From Cytophaga sp051961495 (GTDB lineage: Bacteria > Bacteroidota > Bacteroidia > Cytophagales > Cytophagaceae): a DNA stretch of 7,480 bases. Location: positions 1 through 7,480 of the forward strand of contig NZ_JBQCDF010000109.1 in assembly GCF_051961495.1 (NCBI RefSeq). The letters are read 5' to 3'. Below are positions 1-5,729 of this stretch, piece after piece. Position numbers and translations under genes: made by a program. Positions within the stretch are counted from its first letter, which is position 1; every line of letters begins with the position of its first letter. The notes under the pieces were generated by a model. That model had not been told where the DNA came from, did no database searches, and saw only the letters and a program-made list of their open reading frames with translations.

Positions 1-147
1 TTTAAACTCGGAAGTATTACAACAGTTGAGTTCCGTGCAGCACAGCTGAACTACATCAATGCAACCGTGCGTTACAGCACAGCCCAGTACAATGCAAAGC
101 TTGCTGAAATCAACCTGAACCAGATTTCAGGAACGATGGAATATTAA
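1..147 (+). CDS. TolC-family outer-membrane efflux protein, C-terminal fragment
   Basis: This frame is open from the first base to a TAA at 145-147 and gives 48 residues ending in SGTMEY. The pattern GSITTVEFRAAQLNYINA followed by AQYNAKLAEINLNQISG matches the last coiled-coil hairpin of TolC/OprM-type outer-membrane factors. In that family the amphipathic helix is rich in Q, N and A and the chain usually ends soon after a 'KLAEIxLxxxSG' stretch. Such proteins form the outer-membrane channel of tripartite efflux or type I export systems, usually encoded beside an RND pump and a membrane-fusion protein; those genes would lie to the left of this window. The N-terminal signal peptide and most of the barrel are outside the window, so the substrate cannot be inferred. 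The gene ends five bases before the convergent GH3 gene, and no strong terminator lies between them. Confidence 0.8.
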   Translation, partial: FKLGSITTVEFRAAQLNYINATVRYSTAQYNAKLAEINLNQISGTMEY

Positions 148-152
148 ATTAA

Positions 153-1691
153 TCATTGTTCAATAAAGACCTTCCAGTCTTTATGAAGTTTGGTATTTAA
201 TACACGGGGGAATTTATTCTGTCCACCTTCTTTTCCTCTGAAGCGCAGCCAATCATAAAAAAGATTTGCCGGTAGAATCGTAACAAGTATTTCTTTAAGT
301 GCTGTTGTACGCTCAACCCGGTAATCATCATTCAGAAGCTTCAGTTTTTCATCCAGCAGGTTCGATAATACAACAGGATCAACCTCATCGTCTGTGCCTA
401 TATACCATTGGTGTGCAAATAAGGATTCATAAGGTATGCCGGCAACAGCAAACTCTTTGATCGTTATATTGAGTTCTTCCGAAATAAGTTTAATTGCCTG
501 GTTCATGTTATCAACCGACAAATGTTCACCACACAAACTAATGTAGTGCTTTGTTCTGCCAGTAATAACAATTTCTGCATTTGCCTTATCAACAAAACGG
601 ATCACATCCCCGATAATATAACGCCACGTGCCGGCACAGGTAGAAAGCAGCAAGGCATAATCAACTCCTTCTTCCACATCATCAATCATAAGCGTTTTAG
701 GATTCACTACTAAATCTCCCGATGATGTAAAATTCTGTTCATTAAACGGTACGAATTCAAAAAATATTCCATTGTTCAAAACCAGTTTCATACCTTTTTT
801 CCCCGGTCCTGCCTGATAAGCAATAAAGCCTTCAGATGCCAGGTACGTTTCAATATAAATAATAGGCCGCGCCAATAATTTTTCAAACCCTTTGCGATAA
901 GGTTCAAAAGCTACACCACCATGTACGAATACAGAAAGGTTGGGCCACATATCATGAATCGTTTCCAGCTGATAACGCTCAATGATGCGTTCAATCAGGA
1001 TCTGGAGCCAGGCAGGTACACCTACAATAAAACCTATATCCCATTTAGGTGCCGATTCTACAATTTCATTAAGCTTACTTTCCCAATCGCGGTTGCGGGC
1101 AATCTTAGAACCAGGCTTATAAAAATACTGAAACCAGAATGGAATTTTACTTGCCTGGATGCCGCTCAAATCACCTTCATAATACATTTCAGTTTTATGT
1201 AGATGTGTGCTGCCGCCCAGCATCAAAATACCTTTGCCAAATAATTCTTTCGGAAGCTTGTATTGCACTAAAGACAATAACTGTCTGATGCCAATTTTTT
1301 TATTTGCTTTTATAAACTGATTGGTGATCGGGATATACTTGGTAGACGCATCTGAAGTACCGGAACTCAATGCAAAGTATTTGATCTTACCCGGCCAGGT
1401 AACATCGGCCTCCCCTTCCTTCAAACGATGCCACCATTCTGTGTATAATTTATTATAAGAAAATACCGGTACACGTCTTTTATAATAACTATAAAAATAC
1501 TTCTTGTCCTTAGAACCAAACTGCGTAATGATTTCTGAAAAATTGTAATGCTTCCCAAACTGTGTATGAACACTTTTTTTAAGCAGTTTTTTTAATACCT
1601 TCCGTTGTTGATTAAAGTGACTAAGTTTTTTTTTATTTGGCAATGTGCTTAACTTTAGTGCTCTCGCAAACAGCTTCTCCAAAAGATCCAT
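153..1691 (-). CDS. GH3-superfamily acyl-adenylating protein (GH3 auxin-responsive promoter family)
   Basis: A 512-residue protein covering a full GH3-like adenylate-forming domain. Visible motifs, in order, are the ATP/AMP phosphate-binding loop SSGTSDASTKYIP (residues 109-121), HGGVAFEPY (257-265), YLASEGF (283-289, the counterpart of the Y-x-x-S-E nucleotide motif) and YIIGDVIRF (358-366, like the YRxGD motif). A smaller C-terminal lid domain follows from about residue 370. Plant GH3 enzymes activate a carboxylic acid such as auxin or jasmonate with ATP and join it to an amino acid. The bacterial members keep the fold, but their substrates are mostly unknown, so the 'auxin-responsive' family name should not be read as a role. 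There is no signal peptide, so it is probably cytoplasmic. The ATG at 1689-1691 fits the family's usual N-terminus. The gene is divergent from yggS and convergent with the TolC gene, so it probably stands alone. Family assignment is firm; the reaction is inferred. Confidence 0.88.
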   Translation of the reverse strand: MDLLEKLFARALKLSTLPNKKKLSHFNQQRKVLKKLLKKSVHTQFGKHYNFSEIITQFGSKDKKYFYSYYKRRVPVFSYNKLYTEWWHRLKEGEADVTWPGKIKYFALSSGTSDASTKYIPITNQFIKANKKIGIRQLLSLVQYKLPKELFGKGILMLGGSTHLHKTEMYYEGDLSGIQASKIPFWFQYFYKPGSKIARNRDWESKLNEIVESAPKWDIGFIVGVPAWLQILIERIIERYQLETIHDMWPNLSVFVHGGVAFEPYRKGFEKLLARPIIYIETYLASEGFIAYQAGPGKKGMKLVLNNGIFFEFVPFNEQNFTSSGDLVVNPKTLMIDDVEEGVDYALLLSTCAGTWRYIIGDVIRFVDKANAEIVITGRTKHYISLCGEHLSVDNMNQAIKLISEELNITIKEFAVAGIPYESLFAHQWYIGTDDEVDPVVLSNLLDEKLKLLNDDYRVERTTALKEILVTILPANLFYDWLRFRGKEGGQNKFPRVLNTKLHKDWKVFIEQ

Positions 1692-1754
1692 ATCTAGTAC
1701 TATTATATTTAGTCACTGAAATTTAATACATTCACATTACGTAACAGTTAAATT

Positions 1755-2420
1755 ATGATAAACAAATCCGCTTTAAATATTATTACAGAATTTTTAAAGC
1801 CATTTCACACCAGTCTGATTGCAGTAACAAAAACACACCCGGTTGAAGTACTGCAGGAAGCTTATGATTTCGGATTGAATGTATTTGGTGAGAATAAAGT
1901 ACAGGAACTTGTTGCCAAAGCAGAAGTACTGCCGAAAGATATTCAATGGCATTTAATCGGACATTTGCAAAGTAATAAGGTTAAATATATAGCTCCTTTT
2001 ATTTACATGATCCACTCGGTTGATAGCTTCAAACTGTTACAGGAAATCAATAAGGAAGCAAAGAAAAACAACCGTATTATACTTTGTCTTTTACAAGTAT
2101 ATATTGCCAATGAAGACACAAAGTTCGGACTGGATCAAAAAGAGCTTTTAGCAATTTTAACGCATCCGGAACTTGAACAGCTGGAGCACATACAAATCAA
2201 AGGATTGATGGGCATGGCAACAAACACAGATGACAAAGCGCAGATCCGGAAAGAGTTTCATGGCTTAAGAGAATTATTTCATACGCTTTCAAGAACGATT
2301 ACAAAAAAGAATATTCAATGGAGTGAAATTTCCATGGGTATGACTTCTGACTATGAAATTGCTGCTGAAGAAGGAAGTACCATGGTAAGGATCGGAAGCG
2401 CGATCTTTGGAAGCAGATAA
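1755..2420 (+). CDS. YggS/PLPBP-family pyridoxal phosphate homeostasis protein
   Basis: A 221-residue protein of the YggS/PROSC (COG0325) family, a single-domain PLP-binding TIM barrel resembling the N-terminal domain of alanine racemase. The PLP lysine is K26 in LIAVTKTHPVE. Other signatures are NVFGENKVQEL, WHLIGHLQSNKVK, the mid-barrel GLMGMAT, and the C-terminal phosphate-binding block SMGMTSDYEIAAEEGSTMVR ending in GSAIFGSR. Family members have no known catalytic activity; they buffer free PLP, and their loss disturbs vitamin B6 and amino-acid balance. Length and the position of the lysine are normal for Bacteroidota homologues, so nothing appears truncated. The ATG at 1755 follows an A/T-rich leader with no clear Shine-Dalgarno site. 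It is divergent from the GH3 gene across 63 bp, and 133 bp separate it from DUF423. It is the equivalent of E. coli yggS; I give no symbol because local naming varies. Confidence 0.93.
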   Translation: MINKSALNIITEFLKPFHTSLIAVTKTHPVEVLQEAYDFGLNVFGENKVQELVAKAEVLPKDIQWHLIGHLQSNKVKYIAPFIYMIHSVDSFKLLQEINKEAKKNNRIILCLLQVYIANEDTKFGLDQKELLAILTHPELEQLEHIQIKGLMGMATNTDDKAQIRKEFHGLRELFHTLSRTITKKNIQWSEISMGMTSDYEIAAEEGSTMVRIGSAIFGSR

Positions 2421-2479
2421 ATGTATTAAGTTTTAAGTAATGCATTCTAAACAGTAATTCTTCTTACCCAAATAAATCG

Positions 2480-2546
2480 AATTCATAATTCATAATTCAT
2501 AATTCATAATTCATAATTCATAATTCATAATTCATAATTCATAATT
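2480..2546. repeat. Tandem array of nine 7-bp units (ATTCATA)
   Basis: Nine perfect copies of ATTCATA run from 2481 to 2543. One matching base precedes them and a partial unit (ATT) follows. The array ends seven bases before the DUF423 ATG, so it fills most of that gene's leader, including where a ribosome-binding site would sit. Perfect short repeats of this length are prone to slippage during replication. As the array is non-coding and the unit is not a multiple of three, copy-number change would alter the leader length but not the protein. Similar A/T-rich heptamer arrays occur between genes in other bacteria, notably the STRR heptamers of cyanobacteria. Whether this one has any function is unknown. 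Confidence 0.97.
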
Positions 2547-2553
2547 AGCAAAC

Positions 2554-2931
2554 ATGTTACATAAAACATTCTTACTGGCCGGAAGTATATTTGCAGGCTT
2601 AGGCGTTGCCATCGGCGCATTTGGCGCGCACAAACTAAAAGACTTCCTCCTTCAGACTGGTCGTACGGATACGTTTGAAAAAGCGGTGATGTACCAGTTC
2701 TATCACAGCTTTGCATTGTTGGTTGTAGGGTTATTAATTCTGCAAACACAGTTTAACACAAAATACCTGAACTATGCGGGTTATAGTTTCATTGCGGGTA
2801 TCCTGATCTTCTCCGGATCTTTGTATATACTATGCTTAACAGAAACACCCAAATGGGGGGCCGTAACGCCTATCGGCGGTGTATGCATGATTGCAGGATG
2901 GGTATTGGTGTGTATGAGCTTTCTGAAGTAA
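2554..2931 (+). CDS. DUF423-family small inner-membrane protein (YgdD-like)
   Basis: A 125-residue hydrophobic protein with about four predicted membrane helices: residues 5-24, 49-64, 73-95 and 103-124. DUF423 signatures are GAFGAHKLKD just after helix 1 (G21-D30), FYHSFALL at the start of helix 2, FSGSLY in helix 3, and TPIGG then GW in helix 4. The length is typical of the family, which includes E. coli YgdD and has no established biochemical role. The ATG at 2554 gives the canonical start and lies directly after the heptamer array, with only AGCAAAC between the last ATT of the array and the ATG. The gene follows yggS on the same strand after 133 bp, so read-through is possible, but the spacing suggests it may have its own promoter. 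A strong hairpin about 30 bp past the stop probably ends transcription. Confidence 0.9.
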   Translation: MLHKTFLLAGSIFAGLGVAIGAFGAHKLKDFLLQTGRTDTFEKAVMYQFYHSFALLVVGLLILQTQFNTKYLNYAGYSFIAGILIFSGSLYILCLTETPKWGAVTPIGGVCMIAGWVLVCMSFLK

Positions 2932-2935
2932 GGTT

Positions 2936-2963
2936 CTAGTTACTAGTTTCCAGTTGCTAGACT
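2936..2963. repeat. Degenerate 7-bp tandem repeat after DUF423
   Basis: Four consecutive heptamers can be read: CTAGTTA, CTAGTTT, CCAGTTG and CTAGACT. Positions 3-4 (AG) are constant and three of the four units share AGTT. The array begins four bases after the DUF423 stop codon and runs directly into the inverted repeat starting at 2964. The units diverge from each other, so this looks like an old, decayed array. The same CTAGTTA unit reappears at 3039-3045, on the other side of the terminator. Confidence 0.7.
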
Positions 2964-3011
2964 CAAAATAAAAAAGGATAGACCGAATTCAGTCTATCCT
3001 TTTTTATTTTG
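2964..3011. terminator. Probable bidirectional intrinsic terminator, perfect 20-bp inverted repeat
   Basis: The arms at 2964-2983 and 2992-3011 are perfect reverse complements over 20 bases and enclose an 8-nt loop (CGAATTCA). The core of the stem is GGATAGAC / GTCTATCC, flanked by an A-tract on the left and a T-tract on the right. RNA from either strand would therefore form a hairpin followed by a U-run. It lies between the 3' ends of the convergent DUF423 and DUF1573 genes (stops at 2931 and 3043), the expected place for a shared terminator. There is no competing explanation such as a transposon end, because no flanking duplication or transposase is present. Confidence 0.9.
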
Positions 3012-3042
3012 GGGAATGTTCGGTCTAATACCTGTCTACTAG

Positions 3043-3438
3043 TTACGGAATCACATTCACCCGGATTCTCAGGTATTCCGCTGGATCGGCATTTGGTGTT
3101 ACAGCATTCGATAAAATCGTAAGCGTTTTATTCACTACACCCATCTTGCCTGCAGAATTGAATTCTACTGTAATGGAACCGCTGGCACCTGGCGCCACGA
3201 CCTTTTCATATGAATTCGGAACCGTGCAACCGCATGAGCTGACAATGTTATCTATTTTCAACGTATCTGTTCCTGTGTTTTTGTATTTAAAAACATAGGT
3301 TACTTTTTCGCCCTGTTTCACATCTCCGAAATCATGAGATTTTGTCTCAAAAGACATTACAGGGCTTTTTACCAATGCCTGCGCAAAAACACCCGTTGCA
3401 AAAACAATTCCTAATAAGATCAATATTCCTTTTTTCAT
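3043..3438 (-). CDS. DUF1573-domain secreted protein
   Basis: A 131-residue precursor. The N-terminus has a lysine pair, a hydrophobic stretch (residues 5-18) and a likely signal peptidase I site after GVFA, leaving a mature protein beginning near Q20. No lipobox cysteine is present, so it should be periplasmic or exported rather than a lipoprotein. The rest is one immunoglobulin-like beta-sandwich domain of the DUF1573 type: HDFGDVKQGEKVTYVFKYKN, then TLKIDNIVSSCGCTVP with the family's CGC motif at about residues 69-71, then the APGASGSITVEFN strand pair. Such proteins are abundant in Bacteroidota and are of unknown function, although the fold resembles bacterial ASH/MSP-type adhesion or assembly modules. 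The ATG at 3436-3438 is the only sensible start for the signal peptide. The gene is transcribed towards the 2964-3011 terminator and appears monocistronic. Confidence 0.9.
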   Translation of the reverse strand: MKKGILILLGIVFATGVFAQALVKSPVMSFETKSHDFGDVKQGEKVTYVFKYKNTGTDTLKIDNIVSSCGCTVPNSYEKVVAPGASGSITVEFNSAGKMGVVNKTLTILSNAVTPNADPAEYLRIRVNVIP

Positions 3439-3490
3439 ATCAATAATTCTATATTCTATTTATAATACTGTTTACAATAACTAAGCCAGA

Positions 3491-3518
3491 AAGTGCGGAG
3501 TACATAGTACTTAGTACG
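3491..3518. repeat. Degenerate 7-bp tandem repeat (AGTAC core) upstream of DUF1573
   Basis: Four heptamers can be read in register: AAGTGCG, GAGTACA, TAGTACT and TAGTACG. They share AGT at positions 2-4, and three of the four share AGTAC. The array lies 53-80 bp upstream of the DUF1573 start codon, where a promoter or upstream element would be expected. The core is related to the array at 3620-3654. Confidence 0.75.
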
Positions 3519-3561
3519 AAGATAACTGAAATTGTAACCCTTTTTCATTATTTATTTTAAT

Positions 3562-3578
3562 ATCTGTTTTAAACAGAT
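3562..3578. promoter_or_regulatory. 17-bp perfect palindrome, possible operator
   Basis: ATCTGTTT at 3562-3569 and AAACAGAT at 3571-3578 are perfect reverse complements around a single central base. The site lies in the gap between the helicase stop (3633) and the DUF1573 start (3438), about 124 bp upstream of the latter. As RNA it could form at most a six-base-pair A/U-rich stem, and no U-run follows on either strand, so a terminator is unlikely. A binding site for a dimeric regulator is the simplest reading, but nothing in the window identifies such a regulator. Confidence 0.4.
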
Positions 3579-3619
3579 CGAAGATCCGGTTATTAATCCT
3601 TAAAAGTAAAACTTACAAT

Positions 3620-3654
3620 CAGTACTCTGTACTTAATTCTCTGTACTCTGTACT
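3620..3654. repeat. 7-bp tandem repeat (CTGTACT) overlapping the helicase 3' end
   Basis: Five heptamers in register read CAGTACT, CTGTACT, TAATTCT, CTGTACT and CTGTACT. The helicase stop codon (3633-3635 on the minus strand) lies inside the array, and the last six codons (VQSTEN) are made from it. Three units are identical, so the array is younger or better kept than the one at 3491-3518. On the minus strand the unit reads AGTACAG, sharing the AGTAC core with that neighbouring array. Confidence 0.85.
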
Positions 3655-5030
3655 TCAAAAAAACGCGGATGGAAATTCACCAGAAATACCTGGCTTTTTC
3701 CCCGGGTAATTGCTGTATATAACCAACGAAGAAATTCTATATCTATTTTATCGTCCGTAAGGTATCCCTGTTCAATAAACACCGTGTGCCATTGCCCGCC
3801 TTGTGCCTTGTGACACGTAAGCGCATACGCAAATTTTACCTGCAAGGCATTCAGGAACGGATCTTTCCGGATTGCTTCCAGACGCTCCTGTTTTGTGGCA
3901 ATATCTTCGTACTCTTTTTCAATTTCTTTATACAACTCCTGCATCTTTTCCTTTTCTAAATTAGGTGTAGATGAGTAAAGTGTGTCAAGCATGATTTTCA
4001 ATTGAAAATTTCCGAACTCAGGAAAGTCTCTGAAAACAGCCTCTATATCTGCAAAGCGAAAGCCATACTGATCCTGGTAACGCAGTACTTTCCGGATCTC
4101 AAGAAAATCACCGTTGGCAATAAAACCTGAAGAAATATTTGAGGGAAGAATTGAATAATTGTTCCGCACAGCCATCAGCAGATCTCCTGCATCCAACTCG
4201 TTTTCAGTAAAAAATATAGCCTGCCGTATATAACGGTTGTAACCGGTTGCTGATTTATTGCTTCTGCATACAACAATGGTTTCTTCCCTGCCAAAGTTAT
4301 CATAGGCATATCGTAAGCCATCTTCCAACCGGTCGGATGTCATTTTATAAAAATCTTTGAAGCCTGTTGTAAAATGAATTTCCGTTGCATTTCTGCGGAT
4401 ATCATTTCTCAGCTTAGTAGCATTGTACAAAATACCTGAAGCCTGTGCCTGCCGCACAACATCTGTCAATTCTACTTCAAGCAGATCAATGGAGAAATGA
4501 GATTCCAGGTAACGCTTGTCTAATGCCGGACTGATTGTTTTACCTACCGGAGGCAGCTGCGCTGTATCGCCACATAATATCAAACGGTTATTCTTCTGTT
4601 CAAATACATAAGAAATGAGATCACCCAACAAACCATTGCTGCCAAACTCCGAGTCATCACTCAGCATGGAAGCTTCATCAACAATGAAAATCGTATTGGC
4701 AAACATGTTGCGTTTCCTTGAAAAAAAAATACCTCCTGTTGATGATGTTTCCTTGCGGTAAATATGCCGGTGGATAGTAGCGGCGCCTTGTCCGGAATAA
4801 GAAGACATTACTTTGGCTGCACGTCCGGTAGGTGCCAGCAGCACCGTTTGAAACCTGTTTTTAGGAATGGCCCGTACCAATGCACTCAATAAAGTTGTTT
4901 TCCCTGTGCCTGCATAACCTCTCAGCAAAAGTGCAAAGTTGTTTGTACCTTTGCTTTCTACCAATTGTTCGATCAGATCAATTGCCTTAGACTGGCTGTT
5001 TGTAGGTGCTGCAGGTAATGCAGCGATCAT
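3633..5030 (-). CDS. RecD-like superfamily 1B ATP-dependent DNA helicase
   Basis: A 465-residue SF1 helicase of the RecD/Dda/Pif1 group. Motifs, numbered from the ATG at 5028-5030, are Walker A GYAGTGKTT (38-46), motif Ia APTGRAA (66-72), TIHR (85-88), Walker B IFIVDEASM (114-122) and motif III GDTAQLPPVG (154-163). The UvrD_C_2 module carries TCHKAQGGQW (405-414) and YTAITRG (438-444). A charged helical segment lies at about 357-388. It should couple ATP hydrolysis to 5'-3' unwinding in the cytoplasm. It is shorter than E. coli RecD or RecD2 and no recB or recC lies nearby, so it probably acts outside a RecBCD complex. An in-frame TTG at 5046-5048 would add six residues (MALSHS); I prefer the ATG because neither start has a Shine-Dalgarno site and the extra residues add no domain. 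The C-terminal six residues are encoded by a heptamer repeat. Confidence 0.92.
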   Translation of the reverse strand: MIAALPAAPTNSQSKAIDLIEQLVESKGTNNFALLLRGYAGTGKTTLLSALVRAIPKNRFQTVLLAPTGRAAKVMSSYSGQGAATIHRHIYRKETSSTGGIFFSRKRNMFANTIFIVDEASMLSDDSEFGSNGLLGDLISYVFEQKNNRLILCGDTAQLPPVGKTISPALDKRYLESHFSIDLLEVELTDVVRQAQASGILYNATKLRNDIRRNATEIHFTTGFKDFYKMTSDRLEDGLRYAYDNFGREETIVVCRSNKSATGYNRYIRQAIFFTENELDAGDLLMAVRNNYSILPSNISSGFIANGDFLEIRKVLRYQDQYGFRFADIEAVFRDFPEFGNFQLKIMLDTLYSSTPNLEKEKMQELYKEIEKEYEDIATKQERLEAIRKDPFLNALQVKFAYALTCHKAQGGQWHTVFIEQGYLTDDKIDIEFLRWLYTAITRGKSQVFLVNFHPRFFEVQSTEN

Positions 5031-5068
5031 GGAATGTGAAAGTGCCAAGGGAGTAACAGATTATTTAA

Positions 5069-5566
5069 ATGGCGTGGTTCATGGAAGATATTAAAAACGA
5101 AATCGTCTCAAACTTTGGTAACAAGTTACGCATTAGAGTTTGTGGAATTTGTATTGAGGAAAATAAAATTTTATTGATCCGCCACCACAGCATTGGTAAA
5201 AGCGGCGAGCTATGGACACCACCCGGGGGCGGAATGAATTATGGTGAATCCGCAGAAGATGCATTGATCCGGGAATTCATTGAAGAAACAGGTCTTAATG
5301 TTTCCGTTGAAAAATTTTTATGTGTCAACGAATACTTAACCCCGCCCCTGCACGCCATCGAATTTTTTTTTATTGTCAAAAAAACGGGTGGATCCTTACA
5401 GACTGGCATTGATCCGGAATTGCATGCCGACCGTCAGATAATCACAAAAATTGAATGGCTCTCAATTGAACAATTAAAAAAAATACCCCGGGAATCGCTA
5501 CATAGCCTGTTACACTCAATTCAATCTATTGAAGACCTTTATACACTAAGCGGATTTTATTACTAA
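5069..5566 (+). CDS. Nudix hydrolase
   Basis: A 165-residue single-domain Nudix protein. The 23-residue Nudix box (G54 to L76) matches the consensus Gx5Ex7REUxEExGU exactly: GGMNYGE, seven residues, then REFIEETGL. It is preceded by LRIRVCGICIEENKILLIRH, the first strand pair, and by LWTPPGGG, a common form of the entry to the box. Nudix enzymes hydrolyse nucleoside diphosphates linked to another group, using Mg bound by the glutamates of the box (E69, E72, E73). The substrate cannot be read from the motif; ADP-ribose-like, sugar-nucleotide or oxidised-nucleotide substrates are all possible. A second ATG at 5081 (MEDIKNEI) is an equally good start and would remove four residues. The gene is divergent from the helicase, with 38 bp between the preferred ATGs, so promoter elements of each gene must lie in or next to the other's coding region. 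Confidence 0.9.
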   Translation: MAWFMEDIKNEIVSNFGNKLRIRVCGICIEENKILLIRHHSIGKSGELWTPPGGGMNYGESAEDALIREFIEETGLNVSVEKFLCVNEYLTPPLHAIEFFFIVKKTGGSLQTGIDPELHADRQIITKIEWLSIEQLKKIPRESLHSLLHSIQSIEDLYTLSGFYY

Positions 5567-5636
5567 TCCTGCCGATAAAGGGCACTTCATACATCTACCT
5601 TACCAACATACTTATCCACACTATTGTTATAATACA

Positions 5637-5673
5637 ATAATTTGGTAAAAATTATTTAATTTTACTAAATTGT
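5637..5673. other. A/T-rich imperfect inverted repeat between Nudix and DUF3822
   Basis: The arms at 5637-5650 and 5660-5673 pair over 14 positions around a 9-nt loop, with G-U wobbles (core TTTGGTAAAA / TTTTACTAAA). The stem lies about 70 bp past the Nudix stop and 57 bp before the DUF3822 ATG. It is A/T-rich and lacks a clean U-run, so it could be a weak terminator, an operator or chance in an A/T-rich gap. The heptamer ATACAAT occurs at 5632-5638 and 5684-5690, and inverted as ATTGTAT at 5669-5675. I see no clear promoter in this 163-bp gap. Confidence 0.35.
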
Positions 5674-5729
5674 ATAGATAAGAATACAATTTGTAGAATA
5701 TACCTTTTACACATTTCTAAGTGTATAAT

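Noticed and set aside
163..184. 8-bp perfect inverted repeat (ATAAAGAC / GTCTTTAT, 6-nt loop) at the 3' end of the GH3 gene, near the TolC stop
   Set aside because: It lies in GH3 codons, has no U-run on either strand and is weak, so it is not supported as a terminator for either gene.
522..1202. Open frames on the + strand at 522-713 and 921-1202
   Set aside because: Both are antisense to the well-supported GH3 gene and have no recognisable domain.
1718..1725. TAAATTTC on the minus strand in the GH3-yggS gap as a -7 element
   Set aside because: One mismatch and no -33 partner; this is not distinguishable from background A/T-richness.
2406..2434. TTTG (2406-2409) and TAAGTTTT (2427-2434) upstream of DUF423, resembling the Bacteroidota TTTG / TAnnTTTG promoter
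   Set aside because: The last base of the -7 element differs and the 17-base spacer is short; such partial matches are common in A/T-rich DNA, so I do not call it.
2525..2749. Minus-strand open frame reaching into the heptamer array and ending in NYEL
   Set aside because: It is antisense to DUF423, and its C-terminus is just translated repeat.
2421..3660. CRISPR array or mobile-element ends, suggested by the repeats in this region
   Set aside because: The repeats are contiguous 7-bp units without spacers, and there is no cas gene, transposase or target-site duplication.
5701..5708. TACCTTTT near the DUF3822 start as a possible TAnnTTTG -7 element
   Set aside because: The final G is missing and there is no TTTG at the right distance upstream.
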